Origin: Sporichthyaceae bacterium | GTDB lineage: Bacteria; Actinomycetota; Actinomycetes; Sporichthyales; Sporichthyaceae | Direction of reading: 5' to 3' | DNA: 64,000 nt | Assembly: GCA_036269075.1 (NCBI GenBank) | Contig: DATASX010000002.1 | Coordinates: forward strand, 1-64,000 | Part shown: piece after piece, positions 1-8,903 of the stretch | Position numbering within the stretch: the first letter of the stretch is position 1 | Layout: each line of letters starts with the position of its first letter | Notes under the pieces: model-generated | What the model saw: the letters and a program-made list of their open reading frames with translations, nothing else | The model's database searches: none | What the model was told of the DNA's origin: nothing | Translations under genes and position numbers: made by a program

Positions 1-1
1 C

Positions 2-943
2 GCCGAGCGTTCGGCCTACGCCGAGGTCGCCCTGGAGTTGGGCCTGGCTGATCGGACCAGTGATCACCGGGTCCATGTCGCGGTGGAGCTGCGGCGCCGC
101 CTGCCGGGCACCGTGGACGCCCTGTGCGCCGGGTGGATCACTCTGGCCAAGGCCCGGGTGATCCTGGAGGAGACCGCCGAGCTCGACGCCGAACTGCTCG
201 CGCAGGTCGAGGCGGCAGCGCTGGGCAAGGCCGAGGGGCTGACCCCGGCGAACCTGCGCCGGGCCACCCGCCGCGCCGTGGCCCGCCTCGACGCGGACGC
301 GGTCGCCAAACGCCGCGCCGCGGCCGTAGCGCAACGCTCGGTGAAGATGTGGGAGATCGGCGATGGGATGTCCGCCCTGGAGGCCATCCTGCCCACCCCG
401 GTCGCACAGGCCGCCTTCGCGGTCATCGATGCCACCGCCCACCAAGCCATCACCCCAGGGGATGACCGCGGCATCGACGCGGCCCGTGCCGACGCGCTGG
501 TCGACCTGATCTGCTTTCCCGCCGACATGGCCCCGCGGATCAGCTACCAGATCCAGATCATCTCCACCGACCCCGACCTGAACGCCGACCCCACCCGCCG
601 GCTGCCCACCGCGGCCCAAGCCCGCTACGTCAAGGCCCGCGACCAGCACTGCGTGCACCCCGGCTGCCGGGCCACCCGCACCGAGCACGACCACACCATC
701 GCCCACACCACCGACGGACCGACCCTGACCAAGAACCTGGCCCTGCGCTGCCCCAAACACCACCGCCTCAAGCACCTACCCGGCTGGTCAGCCACCCAGG
801 ACCCCGACGGAGCCCTGACCCTGACCACACCCTCCGGGCGGACCTACCGAACCCGGCCCCCCGACCCCGACGGCATCGACCCACCCGTCGAACGAATCCC
901 GAACCCCCGGCCACCGGCCCTCCCCGAGAGGCCACCCTTCTGA
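2..943 (+). CDS. DUF222/13E12-family HNH endonuclease, 5' end outside window
   Basis: The reading frame is open from base 2, so the start lies upstream and the internal TTG at 38 is probably not the start. The N-terminal two thirds is the Ala/Arg-rich helical DUF222 region typical of the actinobacterial 13E12 repeat family. The C-terminal part carries an HNH-type metal-binding nuclease: ARYVKARDQHC, a second Cys in HPGC, the HDH core, a conserved Asn (TKNLALRC) and a closing CPKHH. Such proteins are multicopy in actinomycetes and presumed DNA nicking enzymes; the target is unknown. The tail after the HNH is Pro/Arg-rich. The next gene is convergent, 12 bp away. Confidence 0.85.
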   Translation, partial: AERSAYAEVALELGLADRTSDHRVHVAVELRRRLPGTVDALCAGWITLAKARVILEETAELDAELLAQVEAAALGKAEGLTPANLRRATRRAVARLDADAVAKRRAAAVAQRSVKMWEIGDGMSALEAILPTPVAQAAFAVIDATAHQAITPGDDRGIDAARADALVDLICFPADMAPRISYQIQIISTDPDLNADPTRRLPTAAQARYVKARDQHCVHPGCRATRTEHDHTIAHTTDGPTLTKNLALRCPKHHRLKHLPGWSATQDPDGALTLTTPSGRTYRTRPPDPDGIDPPVERIPNPRPPALPERPPF

Positions 944-955
944 CCCCGCGGCCGG

Positions 956-1969
956 CTAACCCTCCCGCCGGACAGCGGCCGCGAGGCGGGCCAGGAGGTC
1001 CGGGTCGACTGGGCCGGGTGGCGCGAGGGAGAGTCGCTCGACCATGCCGGCGAACCGGCGGCGCAGTTCGGCGCCGGCATCCTCCGGAGTGCCGATCGGG
1101 GCGAACTCAGCGACGATCTCGTCGGTGATGAGGGCGTCCATCTGCGCCCAACGGTCCTCGCGGGTCAGCTGCTGGAGTTCGGGTTGCAGCTCGCCCCAGC
1201 CGTGCTGATCGAGCACCGGCCGGTAGGCCGGTGTCGATCCGTAGAAGGCGATCTGGCGGCGCGTCGCGGCCATGCCTGCGGCGATCTGCTCCTCGGTGTC
1301 GCCCACCACGACGAAGGCCGGCAGCGCGATCTGGATCGGCGCGAGGTTCGGGTCGCGGTTCGGTCGTCCGGCCTCCAGCGCCGGCAGCGTCACCTTCGCC
1401 AGGTACGCCACGGTCGTGAAGCGGTGCAGCAGGATGCCGTCGGCCACCTCGGCGGCCGTGCGGGTCATCGCGTCGCCCACCGCGGCGAGGAACACCGGGG
1501 GAGCACCGCTCGGGATCGGCCCGGGGTTGAAGTGCGGCGGCATGAGGTTGTGCGTGTAGAACTCGCCGGCGAAGTCGAGCTTGGTTCCGTCCTGCCAGCA
1601 GGTCCAGATCGCGCGCAGCGCCGCGACGTACTCCCGCATCCGCGCCGCCGGCCGCGACCACGGCATGGAGAACCGGCGCTCGATGTGCGGCTTGATCTGC
1701 GAGCCCAGGCCGAGGATGAACCGGCCGTTCGACAGGCGCTGCAGGTCCCACGCGCTGTACGCGGTGGTCATCGGCGAGCGCGCGAACGCGAGGGCGATGC
1801 CCGTCCCGAGTTCGACGGTCGAGGTGGCCTGCGCCGCGAACGCCAGCGGCAGGAACGGATCGTTGTTGGTCTCGTAACCCCAGACGCCTTCGAACCCGTC
1901 GGCCTCCGCGCGAGCGGCGGCGGCACCGGCGTCGGCGAGCGCCGCGGTCAGCCCGGTGTCCACTCGCAT
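956..1969 (-). CDS. LLM-class F420-dependent oxidoreductase (TIGR03617-like)
   Basis: A 337-residue luciferase-like TIM-barrel protein. The N-terminus lacks the usual VG-LP strand and starts directly with MRVDTGL, as in the TIGR03617 (MSMEG_2256-like) subfamily. Visible family features are WGYETNNDPFLPLAFAA, a TGIALAFARSPM strand, LQRLSNGRFILGLGSQ and a PPVFLAAVGDAM strand. Members use coenzyme F420 to reduce or oxidise lipophilic substrates; the substrate here is unknown. The gene follows the acyl-CoA ligase by 12 bp on the same strand, so co-transcription and a role in the same acid or lipid degradation route are likely. The gene ends in TAG. Confidence 0.88.
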   Translation of the reverse strand: MRVDTGLTAALADAGAAAARAEADGFEGVWGYETNNDPFLPLAFAAQATSTVELGTGIALAFARSPMTTAYSAWDLQRLSNGRFILGLGSQIKPHIERRFSMPWSRPAARMREYVAALRAIWTCWQDGTKLDFAGEFYTHNLMPPHFNPGPIPSGAPPVFLAAVGDAMTRTAAEVADGILLHRFTTVAYLAKVTLPALEAGRPNRDPNLAPIQIALPAFVVVGDTEEQIAAGMAATRRQIAFYGSTPAYRPVLDQHGWGELQPELQQLTREDRWAQMDALITDEIVAEFAPIGTPEDAGAELRRRFAGMVERLSLAPPGPVDPDLLARLAAAVRREG

Positions 1970-1981
1970 GGCGCGATCCTG

Positions 1982-3562
1982 TCAGCTGAAGTGGCCGGCG
2001 TGGGTCTCGCGTACGACGTTCTTACGGATCTTCCCGGTCGACGTGCGTGGCAGTGCGTCGACCACGATCACGGCCTTCGGCACCTTGTAGCCGTCGAGTC
2101 GGTCGCGTAGCGCCGCGCGCAACGCCTCGGGGTCGATCCGGGCCCCGGGCTTCGGCACGACGACTGCGGTGATGGCCTCGGTCCAGCGCTCGTGCGGCAG
2201 TCCGACGACCACCACCTCGGCCACCGCCGGTTCGGTGTCGTAGACCGCACGTTCGACCTCCAACGAGGCCACGTTCTCCCCACCGGTCTTGATGACGTCC
2301 TTGTAGCGGTCGACGAACCAGAGCACCCCGTCCTCGCCCAGGCGCCCGACATCGCCGGAGTGGAACCAGCCGTGCTCGAAGGCCGCAGCCGTGGCCGTCT
2401 CGTCGTGCAGGTAGCCGGCCATGGTGGACGGTCCGCGGTAGACGATTTCACCGGTCCCGCCGCGGGGCAGCAGTCGTCCGGACTCGTCCATGATCCCGAC
2501 CTGCACCCCGGTCAGTGGGGTCCCGACCGCACCGATGTGGCTGAGTTGGTGCTCCGGGCGGAACAGCGTGGTGATCGGGCTCATCTCTGTCTGCCCGAAC
2601 AGCAACGCGAACTCGCAGCCGAACCCGTCCAGGCAGGCCTTGATCTGCGCCTGCGGCATCGGGGCCATCGCGTAGACCGCGCGGCGCAGGCTGGACAGGT
2701 CCCGGCCACCGAACGAGTCGTGCTCCAGGGCCGCTCGGAACATCATCGGCAACGCGAAAACCTGCGTGATCCGCTCCGCCTCCACGGTGTCGAGGAAACC
2801 GGCCGGGTCGAACCCGCGGTGGATCACGATCTGGCCGCCGACGGCGACCGCCGGGGTGCAGAAGGCGTTGAGTTGCGCGGTGTGGAACATCGGCATCACT
2901 GCCAGGAACCGATCGCCCGCACTCCATCCGGAGTCCAACGCGGCCGAGACCGACTCCAGGTAGATGTTCAGATGGGTGCCCACCACGCCTTTCGGGGACG
3001 ACGTGGTGCCCGAGGTGTACAGGTAGCTCAGCGGAGCCCGGTCCTCGATGTGGAACACCGGCGGGTCGTCACGCTCGACCAGGATCTCCTCGAGGGCAGG
3101 GTCCGCACCGTCGGCCCGGCTGCCGTCGGGTCCGGGGGCGACGATCACTTCGAGCGAGGTCGGCAGCTGTGCCAAGGCCGGCGCGACGGCCTCCCGCAAC
3201 TGCGTCTGGACGACCAACCCGCGCGCCCGGGAATGGCCGAGGACGTAGGCGATCTCGGCGCTGCGCCAGGCCAGGTTGATCGGCACGGCGACCAGGCCGA
3301 GCTTGGCGCACGCGTAGTACACCGCGAGGAATTCGGCGCTGTTGCCCGAGGCCAACCCCAGCACGTCACCGGTCGACCAACCGCGCGCGGCCAGCCCGTG
3401 GGCGAGCCGGTTCACCCAGGCGTCGAACTGTCCGTAGGTCCACCGGCGCGCGCCGTCGACCAGGGCCGGCGAGTCCGGGCGGGCGAACGCCACCCGGGTC
3501 AGCATGTCCCCGACGTTGACGCGTTGGATCAGGTTGCGCGCCGCATCATGGTCCAGGCCCAT
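1982..3562 (-). CDS. AMP-forming acyl-CoA synthetase (FadD-type)
   Basis: A 526-residue class I adenylate-forming enzyme that would activate a carboxylic acid to its CoA thioester through an acyl-AMP. The phosphate-binding motif YTSGTTSSPKG is at about residues 182-192, the FGQTEM adenine motif is in the middle, HSGDVGRLGEDG precedes the hinge, and the catalytic-lysine motif LPRTSTGKIRK is near the C-terminus, so it should be active. The start is fixed by a strong Shine-Dalgarno GAGGAGG six bases upstream of ATG at 3562. It lies between the MacB-type permease (36 bp upstream) and the LLM oxidoreductase (12 bp downstream). Chain length cannot be read from the sequence. Confidence 0.92.
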   Translation of the reverse strand: MGLDHDAARNLIQRVNVGDMLTRVAFARPDSPALVDGARRWTYGQFDAWVNRLAHGLAARGWSTGDVLGLASGNSAEFLAVYYACAKLGLVAVPINLAWRSAEIAYVLGHSRARGLVVQTQLREAVAPALAQLPTSLEVIVAPGPDGSRADGADPALEEILVERDDPPVFHIEDRAPLSYLYTSGTTSSPKGVVGTHLNIYLESVSAALDSGWSAGDRFLAVMPMFHTAQLNAFCTPAVAVGGQIVIHRGFDPAGFLDTVEAERITQVFALPMMFRAALEHDSFGGRDLSSLRRAVYAMAPMPQAQIKACLDGFGCEFALLFGQTEMSPITTLFRPEHQLSHIGAVGTPLTGVQVGIMDESGRLLPRGGTGEIVYRGPSTMAGYLHDETATAAAFEHGWFHSGDVGRLGEDGVLWFVDRYKDVIKTGGENVASLEVERAVYDTEPAVAEVVVVGLPHERWTEAITAVVVPKPGARIDPEALRAALRDRLDGYKVPKAVIVVDALPRTSTGKIRKNVVRETHAGHFS

Positions 3563-3575
3563 CGCTGACCTCCTC

Positions 3576-3598
3576 GCGACGACGGATTTGCTCGTCGC
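3576..3598. terminator. GCGACGA/TCGTCGC hairpin between permease and ligase
   Basis: A perfect 7-bp inverted repeat (GCGACGA, 9-base loop, TCGTCGC) fills the gap between the permease stop codon (3599) and the ligase ribosome-binding site (3575-3569). It has no U-tract. It could attenuate read-through from the permease gene or modulate access to the ligase Shine-Dalgarno. Confidence 0.5.
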
Positions 3599-4939
3599 TC
3601 ATTCATATCGGAGGGCATCAATGGGAGCCAGGGCAGCGGCGCGGGAGGCGGGGTAGAAGCCGAAGAACAGGCCCGTGAACAGCGAGACGGCCAGCGCCAT
3701 CCAGATCGACCAGAGCGCCACTACGGGGTGCACCCCGGCTATGTCGAACCGCGTTGCGACCAACCCGAGGGAGATGCCGATGACGCCGCCGAACATCGAC
3801 AGAATCACCGCCTCGGACAGGAACTGGCCGATGATGTCGCGGCGGGACCCGCCGATGGCCTTGCGGATGCCGATCTCGCGGGTGCGTTCGGTGACCGAGA
3901 CCAACATGATGTTCATGACCCCGATCCCGCCCACCAGCAGGCTGATCCCGGCGACGGCGCCGAGCAGGATCGTCAGCGTGTGGTTGGCCTCGGAGCCGGC
4001 GGCCAGCACCGAGGAGAAGTTGAACACCACGAAGTCGGGCCCGTTGGGCCCGATCGGGTGTCGCTGGGCCAGCACCGCCTGCACCTCGGCCTGGGCCTTG
4101 GCCACGGTGTCGCGCGAGCCGGCTTCCACGGCCAGCGCGGACAGCGGCCCCTGGCCGGGCGGGGCGTAACCGTAGAGGGCGTCGGAGACAGAGGTACCGG
4201 TGGCGACGATCTTGTCGTCGAGATCCTGCTGCCCCGAATATCCCTTGGCGCCGAGGATGCCGATCACCTCGAACGGCTGACCGTTCAGGCGGACCTGTTC
4301 GCCGACCAGGTCCTGCGGTGGTCCGTCGGTCAGGTCGGCGGCGACGCTGGTGCCGAGGATCGCCAGGCGCCGGTGGCCGGCGTACTCCTCGGCGGTGAAG
4401 TCCCGCCCGGCGAGCAGGGTGTCGTTGTCGATCTCCAGGTAGTTCGGGGCCTCGCCGAGCAGGTACTGCGTGGTGTGCGACGACGAGCCGTACTGGGCCA
4501 CGGCCGAGAACACCACCTGGGTCGGCGAGACCTGGGTGACGTCGGGCGCCGACGGGTTGTTCAGCAAGGCGGCGGCGTCGGCCATCGTCAAGGTCGACTT
4601 GTGATCGTGGGTGTTGTTCTCCTGGCCCGGCTTCAGTCCGAGCTGCCGCTTGATCTGGGCCAGGATCCCGCTGCCGGTGCTACCTGCGACCGTGGCGGTG
4701 GGCAGCACCCGCAGGCTGTTGGAGCCCAGCCGGTCGATGGAGGCCTGCACGGCACGGTTGGACCCGGTGCCGACGGCCACCAGGGAGATGACCGAAGCCA
4801 CGCCGATCACGATTCCCACCATCGTGAGCACCGAGCGCATCTTGTTGGCCAGCACGCCGACGAGGGCGAAGTGGAAGCTCTCCCGCAGCCGGGAAGCCGC
4901 CCTGCCGCGCGCGGCGGCCGGCGGCCGTCCGGCGCGCAT
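3599..4939 (-). CDS. MacB/FtsX-type ABC transporter permease
   Basis: Integral membrane permease of about 446 residues with MacB architecture: one N-terminal helix (MVGIVIGVASVISLVAVGTG), a large extracytoplasmic MacB_PCD domain, then three C-terminal helices of the FtsX core. The motif MLVSVTERTREIGIRKAIGG before the third helix is diagnostic for MacB/LolE permeases. I place the start at ATG 4939, preceded by AGGAAG at 7-base spacing; the frame stays open upstream to 5146 but that part has no family similarity and would run into the divergent promoter. No ABC ATPase or membrane-fusion partner is adjacent, so it must work with subunits encoded elsewhere. Substrate unknown (peptide, lipid or drug export is typical). 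Confidence 0.88.
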   Translation of the reverse strand: MRAGRPPAAARGRAASRLRESFHFALVGVLANKMRSVLTMVGIVIGVASVISLVAVGTGSNRAVQASIDRLGSNSLRVLPTATVAGSTGSGILAQIKRQLGLKPGQENNTHDHKSTLTMADAAALLNNPSAPDVTQVSPTQVVFSAVAQYGSSSHTTQYLLGEAPNYLEIDNDTLLAGRDFTAEEYAGHRRLAILGTSVAADLTDGPPQDLVGEQVRLNGQPFEVIGILGAKGYSGQQDLDDKIVATGTSVSDALYGYAPPGQGPLSALAVEAGSRDTVAKAQAEVQAVLAQRHPIGPNGPDFVVFNFSSVLAAGSEANHTLTILLGAVAGISLLVGGIGVMNIMLVSVTERTREIGIRKAIGGSRRDIIGQFLSEAVILSMFGGVIGISLGLVATRFDIAGVHPVVALWSIWMALAVSLFTGLFFGFYPASRAAALAPIDALRYE

Positions 4940-5073
4940 CGGGGCTTCCTGCCTGTCCCGCAGCTTGAGCACGGGCAGCCCTCCATTCCGATCACTGAGC
5001 GCCCGCTCGGGGTGATCATTGGAGCAGATGTCGGCCGGGACCGCGAGTGCCGGCGGTCTTGCCGGCGTCATCT

Positions 5074-5095
5074 TTAGTGAACGATGATGTACTAA
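5074..5095. promoter_or_regulatory. Operator-like dyad upstream of acyl-CoA dehydrogenase
   Basis: A 22-bp element bounded by TTAGT and ACTAA. In the opposite orientation 16 of 22 positions match the element at 24768-24789 that separates the TetR gene from the enoyl-CoA hydratase. Shared core: TAGTGNANGATGAT followed by CTAA. It sits 65 bp upstream of the acyl-CoA dehydrogenase start, a suitable position for a TetR-type operator. Confidence 0.5.
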
Positions 5096-5160
5096 CTCGC
5101 GAGGGTGGGCTGCTTCCCCGCTGCGGCGCTGCAGCGAGCCGAGCATCGGAGGACCGCGCG

Positions 5161-6315
5161 ATGGACTTCCAGGAGACCGACGAACACCGCGCCCTGCGTG
5201 AGGCGGTTCGGTCCATCACCGCAAAGTTCGGCCCGCAGTACTACGTATCGCAGGTCGAGGCCGGTCTGACCTGCGACGAGCTGTGGACCGCGATGGGGCA
5301 GGCCGGCTATCTCGGGGTGAACCTGCCCGCCGAGTACGGCGGTGGCGGGGCGGGTCTGGTCGAACTGGCGATGGTGATCGAGGAGTCCGCGGCCGGCGGC
5401 TGCCCGTTGTTGCTGCTGTTGGTGGCTGTGGCCATCTCCGGAGAGGTGATCGCAAGGTTCGGCTCGGCGGAACAGCGCGAGCAATGGCTGCCGCGGATCG
5501 CCGACGGCAGCAGCAAGATCGTCTTCGCGATCACCGAGCCCGACGCGGGTTCCAACACCCATCGCCTGTCCACCAGGGCCGTGCGCGACGGCGACGACTA
5601 CGTCATCAACGGCACCAAGTACTACATCTCCGGGGTCGACAACGCCGAGGCGATCCTGGTGGTGACCGCGACCGGCCGCGACGAGCAGACCGGTCGTGCC
5701 GAGCTGACCCTGTTCCTGGTCCCCACCGACGCACCGGGGCTGGTGCGGACCCCGTTGCCGGTGGCGCTGAAACTGCCGGAGCGTCAGTTCACGCTGTTCT
5801 TCGACGACGTCCGGGTGCCCGCCTCGGCTGTGGTCGGGGACGTCGGCCGCGGGTTCCAGCAGGTGTTCCACGGTCTGAACCCGGAACGCATCACCGGCGC
5901 GGCGGTGTGCGTGGGGGTGGCCCGCCACGTGCTTGGGCAGGCCGCCGAATACGCCCGGTCCCGGGTGGTGTGGGACGTGCCGATCGCGACCCATCAGGCG
6001 GTCTCCCACCCGTTGGCCAAGGCCCGCATCGAGACCGAACTCGCGGCGCTGATGACCTACAAGGCAGCCTGGTTGCACGACTGCGGCCTGCCCGCCGGCT
6101 CGGAGTCCAACATGGCCAAGTACGCCGCCGCCGAGGCGGCGCTCGACGCGGTGGATGCGGCTATTCAGACGCACGGCGGCAACGGCCTGTCGACCGAGTA
6201 CGGACTGTTGCCCTACTGGGGCATGGCCAGGCTGCTGCGGACCGCACCAGTGAGCCGGGAGATGATCCTCAACTTCGTCGCGCAGCACGATCTCGGGCTC
6301 CCGCGGTCCTACTGA
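5161..6315 (+). CDS. Acyl-CoA dehydrogenase
   Basis: A 384-residue flavoprotein of the acyl-CoA dehydrogenase family, catalysing FAD-dependent alpha,beta-desaturation of an acyl-CoA. The N-terminal helical domain begins MDFQETDEHRALREAV; the middle beta domain has FAITEPDAGSN and the FAD-binding YYISGVDNAE region; the C-terminal helical domain ends with THGGNGLSTEYG, where Glu is at the usual catalytic-base position. The start is ATG 5161, with GGAGG about 8 bases upstream. It stands alone on the plus strand, divergent from the permease gene and convergent with the ligase at 6356. The exact substrate class is not evident. Confidence 0.92.
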   Translation: MDFQETDEHRALREAVRSITAKFGPQYYVSQVEAGLTCDELWTAMGQAGYLGVNLPAEYGGGGAGLVELAMVIEESAAGGCPLLLLLVAVAISGEVIARFGSAEQREQWLPRIADGSSKIVFAITEPDAGSNTHRLSTRAVRDGDDYVINGTKYYISGVDNAEAILVVTATGRDEQTGRAELTLFLVPTDAPGLVRTPLPVALKLPERQFTLFFDDVRVPASAVVGDVGRGFQQVFHGLNPERITGAAVCVGVARHVLGQAAEYARSRVVWDVPIATHQAVSHPLAKARIETELAALMTYKAAWLHDCGLPAGSESNMAKYAAAEAALDAVDAAIQTHGGNGLSTEYGLLPYWGMARLLRTAPVSREMILNFVAQHDLGLPRSY

Positions 6316-6342
6316 CGTGCACCGCCGGCCCGCGCGACGCGA

Positions 6343-6361
6343 GTCTGACGGTTCGTCAGAC
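6343..6361. terminator. Stop-codon hairpin GTCTGACG-N3-CGTCAGAC
   Basis: A perfect 8-bp stem with a 3-base loop lies between two convergent genes. The TGA stop codon of the minus-strand ligase (6358-6356) lies inside the stem. It is the strongest member of the CTGACG-N3-CGTCAG family seen at many gene ends here and could act as a bidirectional U-tract-less terminator or mRNA 3'-end protector. Confidence 0.6.
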
Positions 6362-7972
6362 GGGCACGACGGGACGGGCGAAGGCGTTCGCCGCCGACCG
6401 CTGCAACTTGGCGGCGAGGAAACGCGCGCCCGGCCCGTCCGCGACCCGGGTTGGTGGAAGATCGTCCACGACCTGGATGAAGTCCGGGACGTGCGACTGC
6501 TCGAGCCGCGCGGCGCACCGGGCGAACAGTGCGGAGACGTCGAACTCCGCCGGGTCGCGGAGCACCACCGCGGCCACGATGTCGGTCTCGCCGGGGATCC
6601 CGCTGCGGGCGGGCATTCCGTAGATGTGCACGTCGAGAACGTCGGGGTCCTCGACGAGCGCCTTCCGGATGAAGCTCTCGGAGATGAACTCGCCGGCCTT
6701 GCGAAGGCCGCTGTCCTCCCGAAGGTGGGCGAGGTACAGCCAGCCGTTCACATCGCGGGTCACCATGTCCCCGGTGTGCAGCCAACCGTTGCGAACCACG
6801 GTCTGGGACGTCGTCGGGTTCTTGCAGTAACGCAGCCGAGCGGGCGCGCCGGCCGGTCGGGTGATCAGTTCACCGATGCGGCCGGGCGGGACCGGACGCG
6901 ACTGGTCGTCGACGACCTCCATCTCGACCAGATCCGGGGGAGGCTTGCCGAAGGAGCCGATCGGCCCGACGCCCACCGGATTGCAGGCGAACCCGCCCTC
7001 CATGGACCCGTACCACTCCAGGACCTTGACGCCGAAACGTTCCTCGAAGGCCCGCCAGATCTCACGTGGCATCCCGGTCGAGATCACCTGCCGGACCCGG
7101 TGGGCGCGGTCGAGGTCGGAACTCGGCTCGCTGTAGACAGCTGTGGCCATGCCGCCCACGCTCGACCAGATCGTCGCGCCGTGCTCGATGCACACGTCCC
7201 ACAGGCGGTTCTGGGCGAACGACCGCGACAGGACGGCGTGGTCGATCCGACCCGACACCGCGGGCAGCAACGTGCTGAGCAAAGTCTTTTCCTGGGCCAG
7301 CAGTTGCCCGGTGTAGGCCACGTCGTCGCGGCGGTAGTCCCAGAAGTGCGGCAGTTGCAGGTGGAACGTCAGCCGGTCGTGGTCGATCTCGACGGCCTGC
7401 GGGTAGCCGACACCGGAGGTGTAGGAGAGCAGCCACGGGGTGGCCGGATCGTCCACGTGTTCGCCCAGATCGGGAACCTCGGGGCCCTCGAGAACCTCGT
7501 TGAGCAAGTGGCCGGGCGGTGGCTCCAGCCCGAGCGCGCGACCCTCCGGCGTCGAGACGACGAAGGTTCGCACCCCGCCGGCCGCGACGACCGCGGCGAC
7601 TTCCTCGTCGGCCAGCACGTAATCGGCGGTCACCAGGGCGGCACATTCGGCGAAACCCAGGAAGTACGCGAGCTTGTCGCCCCGGGCCCGCGGGTCGACG
7701 GGAACCGTCGGCAGGGCGAGTTGCGCGTTCGCGATCAGCGTGTACACGAACTCCGGGTTGTTCCGCATCATCACGGCAACCGGGTCGCCACGACGCAGGC
7801 CGGCTCCGGCCAGCACCGAGGCCACCTGGTTGCCGCGCGTCGCGAGTTGGCCCGCGGTCACGTGCTCGGTGGGCAATGAGCTGTTCTCGAAGACCAGCAC
7901 GAGCCGGTCGGGGTCGAGCTTCGCTTGCGTGCGGACGATCCGGCTGAGGATGCATCCGTTGGGCGGGTCCAT
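6356..7972 (-). CDS. Acyl-CoA ligase-like protein with degenerate catalytic motifs
   Basis: A protein of about 538 residues with the adenylate-forming enzyme fold: an N-terminal AMP-binding domain, an ERFGVKVLEWYGSMEGG adenine-site region, LHTGDMVTRDVNGWLYLAHL and KAGEFISE before the C-terminal lid. Two key motifs deviate. The phosphate-binding loop reads YTSGVGYPQAVEI instead of YTSGTTGxPKG, so its Thr and Lys are lost. The C-terminal motif reads LPPTRVADGPGARF and lacks the GK catalytic lysine. It may be a ligase with altered chemistry, a CoA-thioester binding protein, or inactive. ATG 7972 follows an AGGAG. It is the last gene of the liv operon, 24 bp after the SRPBCC gene. Confidence 0.8.
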   Translation of the reverse strand: MDPPNGCILSRIVRTQAKLDPDRLVLVFENSSLPTEHVTAGQLATRGNQVASVLAGAGLRRGDPVAVMMRNNPEFVYTLIANAQLALPTVPVDPRARGDKLAYFLGFAECAALVTADYVLADEEVAAVVAAGGVRTFVVSTPEGRALGLEPPPGHLLNEVLEGPEVPDLGEHVDDPATPWLLSYTSGVGYPQAVEIDHDRLTFHLQLPHFWDYRRDDVAYTGQLLAQEKTLLSTLLPAVSGRIDHAVLSRSFAQNRLWDVCIEHGATIWSSVGGMATAVYSEPSSDLDRAHRVRQVISTGMPREIWRAFEERFGVKVLEWYGSMEGGFACNPVGVGPIGSFGKPPPDLVEMEVVDDQSRPVPPGRIGELITRPAGAPARLRYCKNPTTSQTVVRNGWLHTGDMVTRDVNGWLYLAHLREDSGLRKAGEFISESFIRKALVEDPDVLDVHIYGMPARSGIPGETDIVAAVVLRDPAEFDVSALFARCAARLEQSHVPDFIQVVDDLPPTRVADGPGARFLAAKLQRSAANAFARPVVPV

Positions 7973-7996
7973 CACCTCTCCTCTCGCCAGAGCCGG

Positions 7997-8473
7997 TCAG
8001 GCCACGGCGGCGCAGCGCTCCTCGACGCGACGCGCCAGGCGGTCCAGGTAGATCTCGGCCGCTCGCTCGATCGAGCGGTCGAAGCGCATCGCGTTGACCA
8101 CCTGCGCGCCGGCCAGCCCCGGCAACAGGTAGCGCCACGTGAAATCCAGTGCCGTGCGTGAGCCCTGCGCCCGGAATTGGTAACGGTGCCAGGAAATCGC
8201 GGCCTGCCGATTCGGCCAGGTCCACACCTGCGAGGTCTCGAACCAGAGCCCGCCCGGCTCCCGGCCGTGCCCCTTGAGGTACTCGTCGACGGTCACCAGC
8301 GCCGGAGCCGCGCCGGGTGCCTGCACGCTGACGTTGAAGTAGAGGCCGGTGCCGTCGCCTCGGACGTTGTCGACGCCGGGGAAGCACCGGCGGGATTCCG
8401 CCGATCGACACCAGACGACCAACTCGGTCAAGGGCGCCTCGACGGTTACCCCGAGCGCGACGGTCTGGAGCAT
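7997..8473 (-). CDS. SRPBCC/START-like polyketide cyclase-type protein
   Basis: A 158-residue protein with the helix-grip arrangement: MLQTVALGVTVEAPLTELVVW, an alternating beta-strand region with WFETSQVWTWPNRQAAISWH, and a long amphipathic C-terminal helix (RSIERAAEIYLDRLARRVEE). SRPBCC proteins bind hydrophobic ligands; some are cyclases or hydrolases, many are carriers. The start is ATG 8473, one base after the TGA of the small membrane protein gene, so translation is probably coupled. The frame is open further upstream, but that part is a Pro/Arg-rich shadow. The context with a liv-type importer and a ligase suggests binding of an imported carboxylic ligand. Confidence 0.72.
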   Translation of the reverse strand: MLQTVALGVTVEAPLTELVVWCRSAESRRCFPGVDNVRGDGTGLYFNVSVQAPGAAPALVTVDEYLKGHGREPGGLWFETSQVWTWPNRQAAISWHRYQFRAQGSRTALDFTWRYLLPGLAGAQVVNAMRFDRSIERAAEIYLDRLARRVEERCAAVA

Positions 8474-8474
8474 G

Positions 8475-8885
8475 TCAGTGCGCCGGGGCCGGCAACGAAT
8501 CCGCGGCGGCGTCGGCCGGTGTGGCGGCGGGGGCCGGGACGTCGTCGGTGTCGGGCAGGATGGCAAGTTCCAGAAGCTGCGTCAGATACCCGACGCGCTC
8601 GGCAAGTTCGGAGTTCGTGCCTTCCAACTCCTCCAGCCGACGCAGGATCGTCCGCTCGTCGTCCGAGCGGAACAAGGCAACCCCGACCACCGCCAGCAGC
8701 ACCGCGCCGACACCGCTCCACAGCACGTCGGGAAGTTGGATCGCGACGTAGATCTCGTCGCGGATGCTGGAGTAGCCCACGATCAGGACGACCACGGCAG
8801 CGATCAGGAACCCCGCGCCGAGGATGGCCCGGCCGTGCTCTCGTCGGATCCGATCCATGGTCCGAGCCCTTCTGTGTCCGGTCAT
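8475..8885 (-). CDS. Small two-helix membrane protein with coiled coil
   Basis: Up to 136 residues; not assigned to a family. Two hydrophobic segments (AILGAGFLIAAVVVLIVGY and VLWSGVGAVLLAVVGVALF) are followed by a charged heptad-like stretch (ERTILRRLEELEGTNSELAE) likely to form a coiled coil, and an Ala/Pro-rich tail. ATG 8885 is used here; ATG 8858, with AAGG upstream, is an alternative that removes nine residues. It lies 18 bp after livF and one base before the SRPBCC gene, so it belongs to the liv operon. It may scaffold or anchor operon products at the membrane; this is inference. Confidence 0.7.
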   Translation of the reverse strand: MTGHRRARTMDRIRREHGRAILGAGFLIAAVVVLIVGYSSIRDEIYVAIQLPDVLWSGVGAVLLAVVGVALFRSDDERTILRRLEELEGTNSELAERVGYLTQLLELAILPDTDDVPAPAATPADAAADSLPAPAH

Positions 8886-8903
8886 GGTCTTGGGTCGGGT
8901 GGT

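Noticed and set aside
5072-5146. Longer N-terminus for the MacB-type permease
   Set aside because: The extension has no family similarity and covers the divergent promoter and operator; ATG 4939 has a good Shine-Dalgarno and the expected N-terminus.
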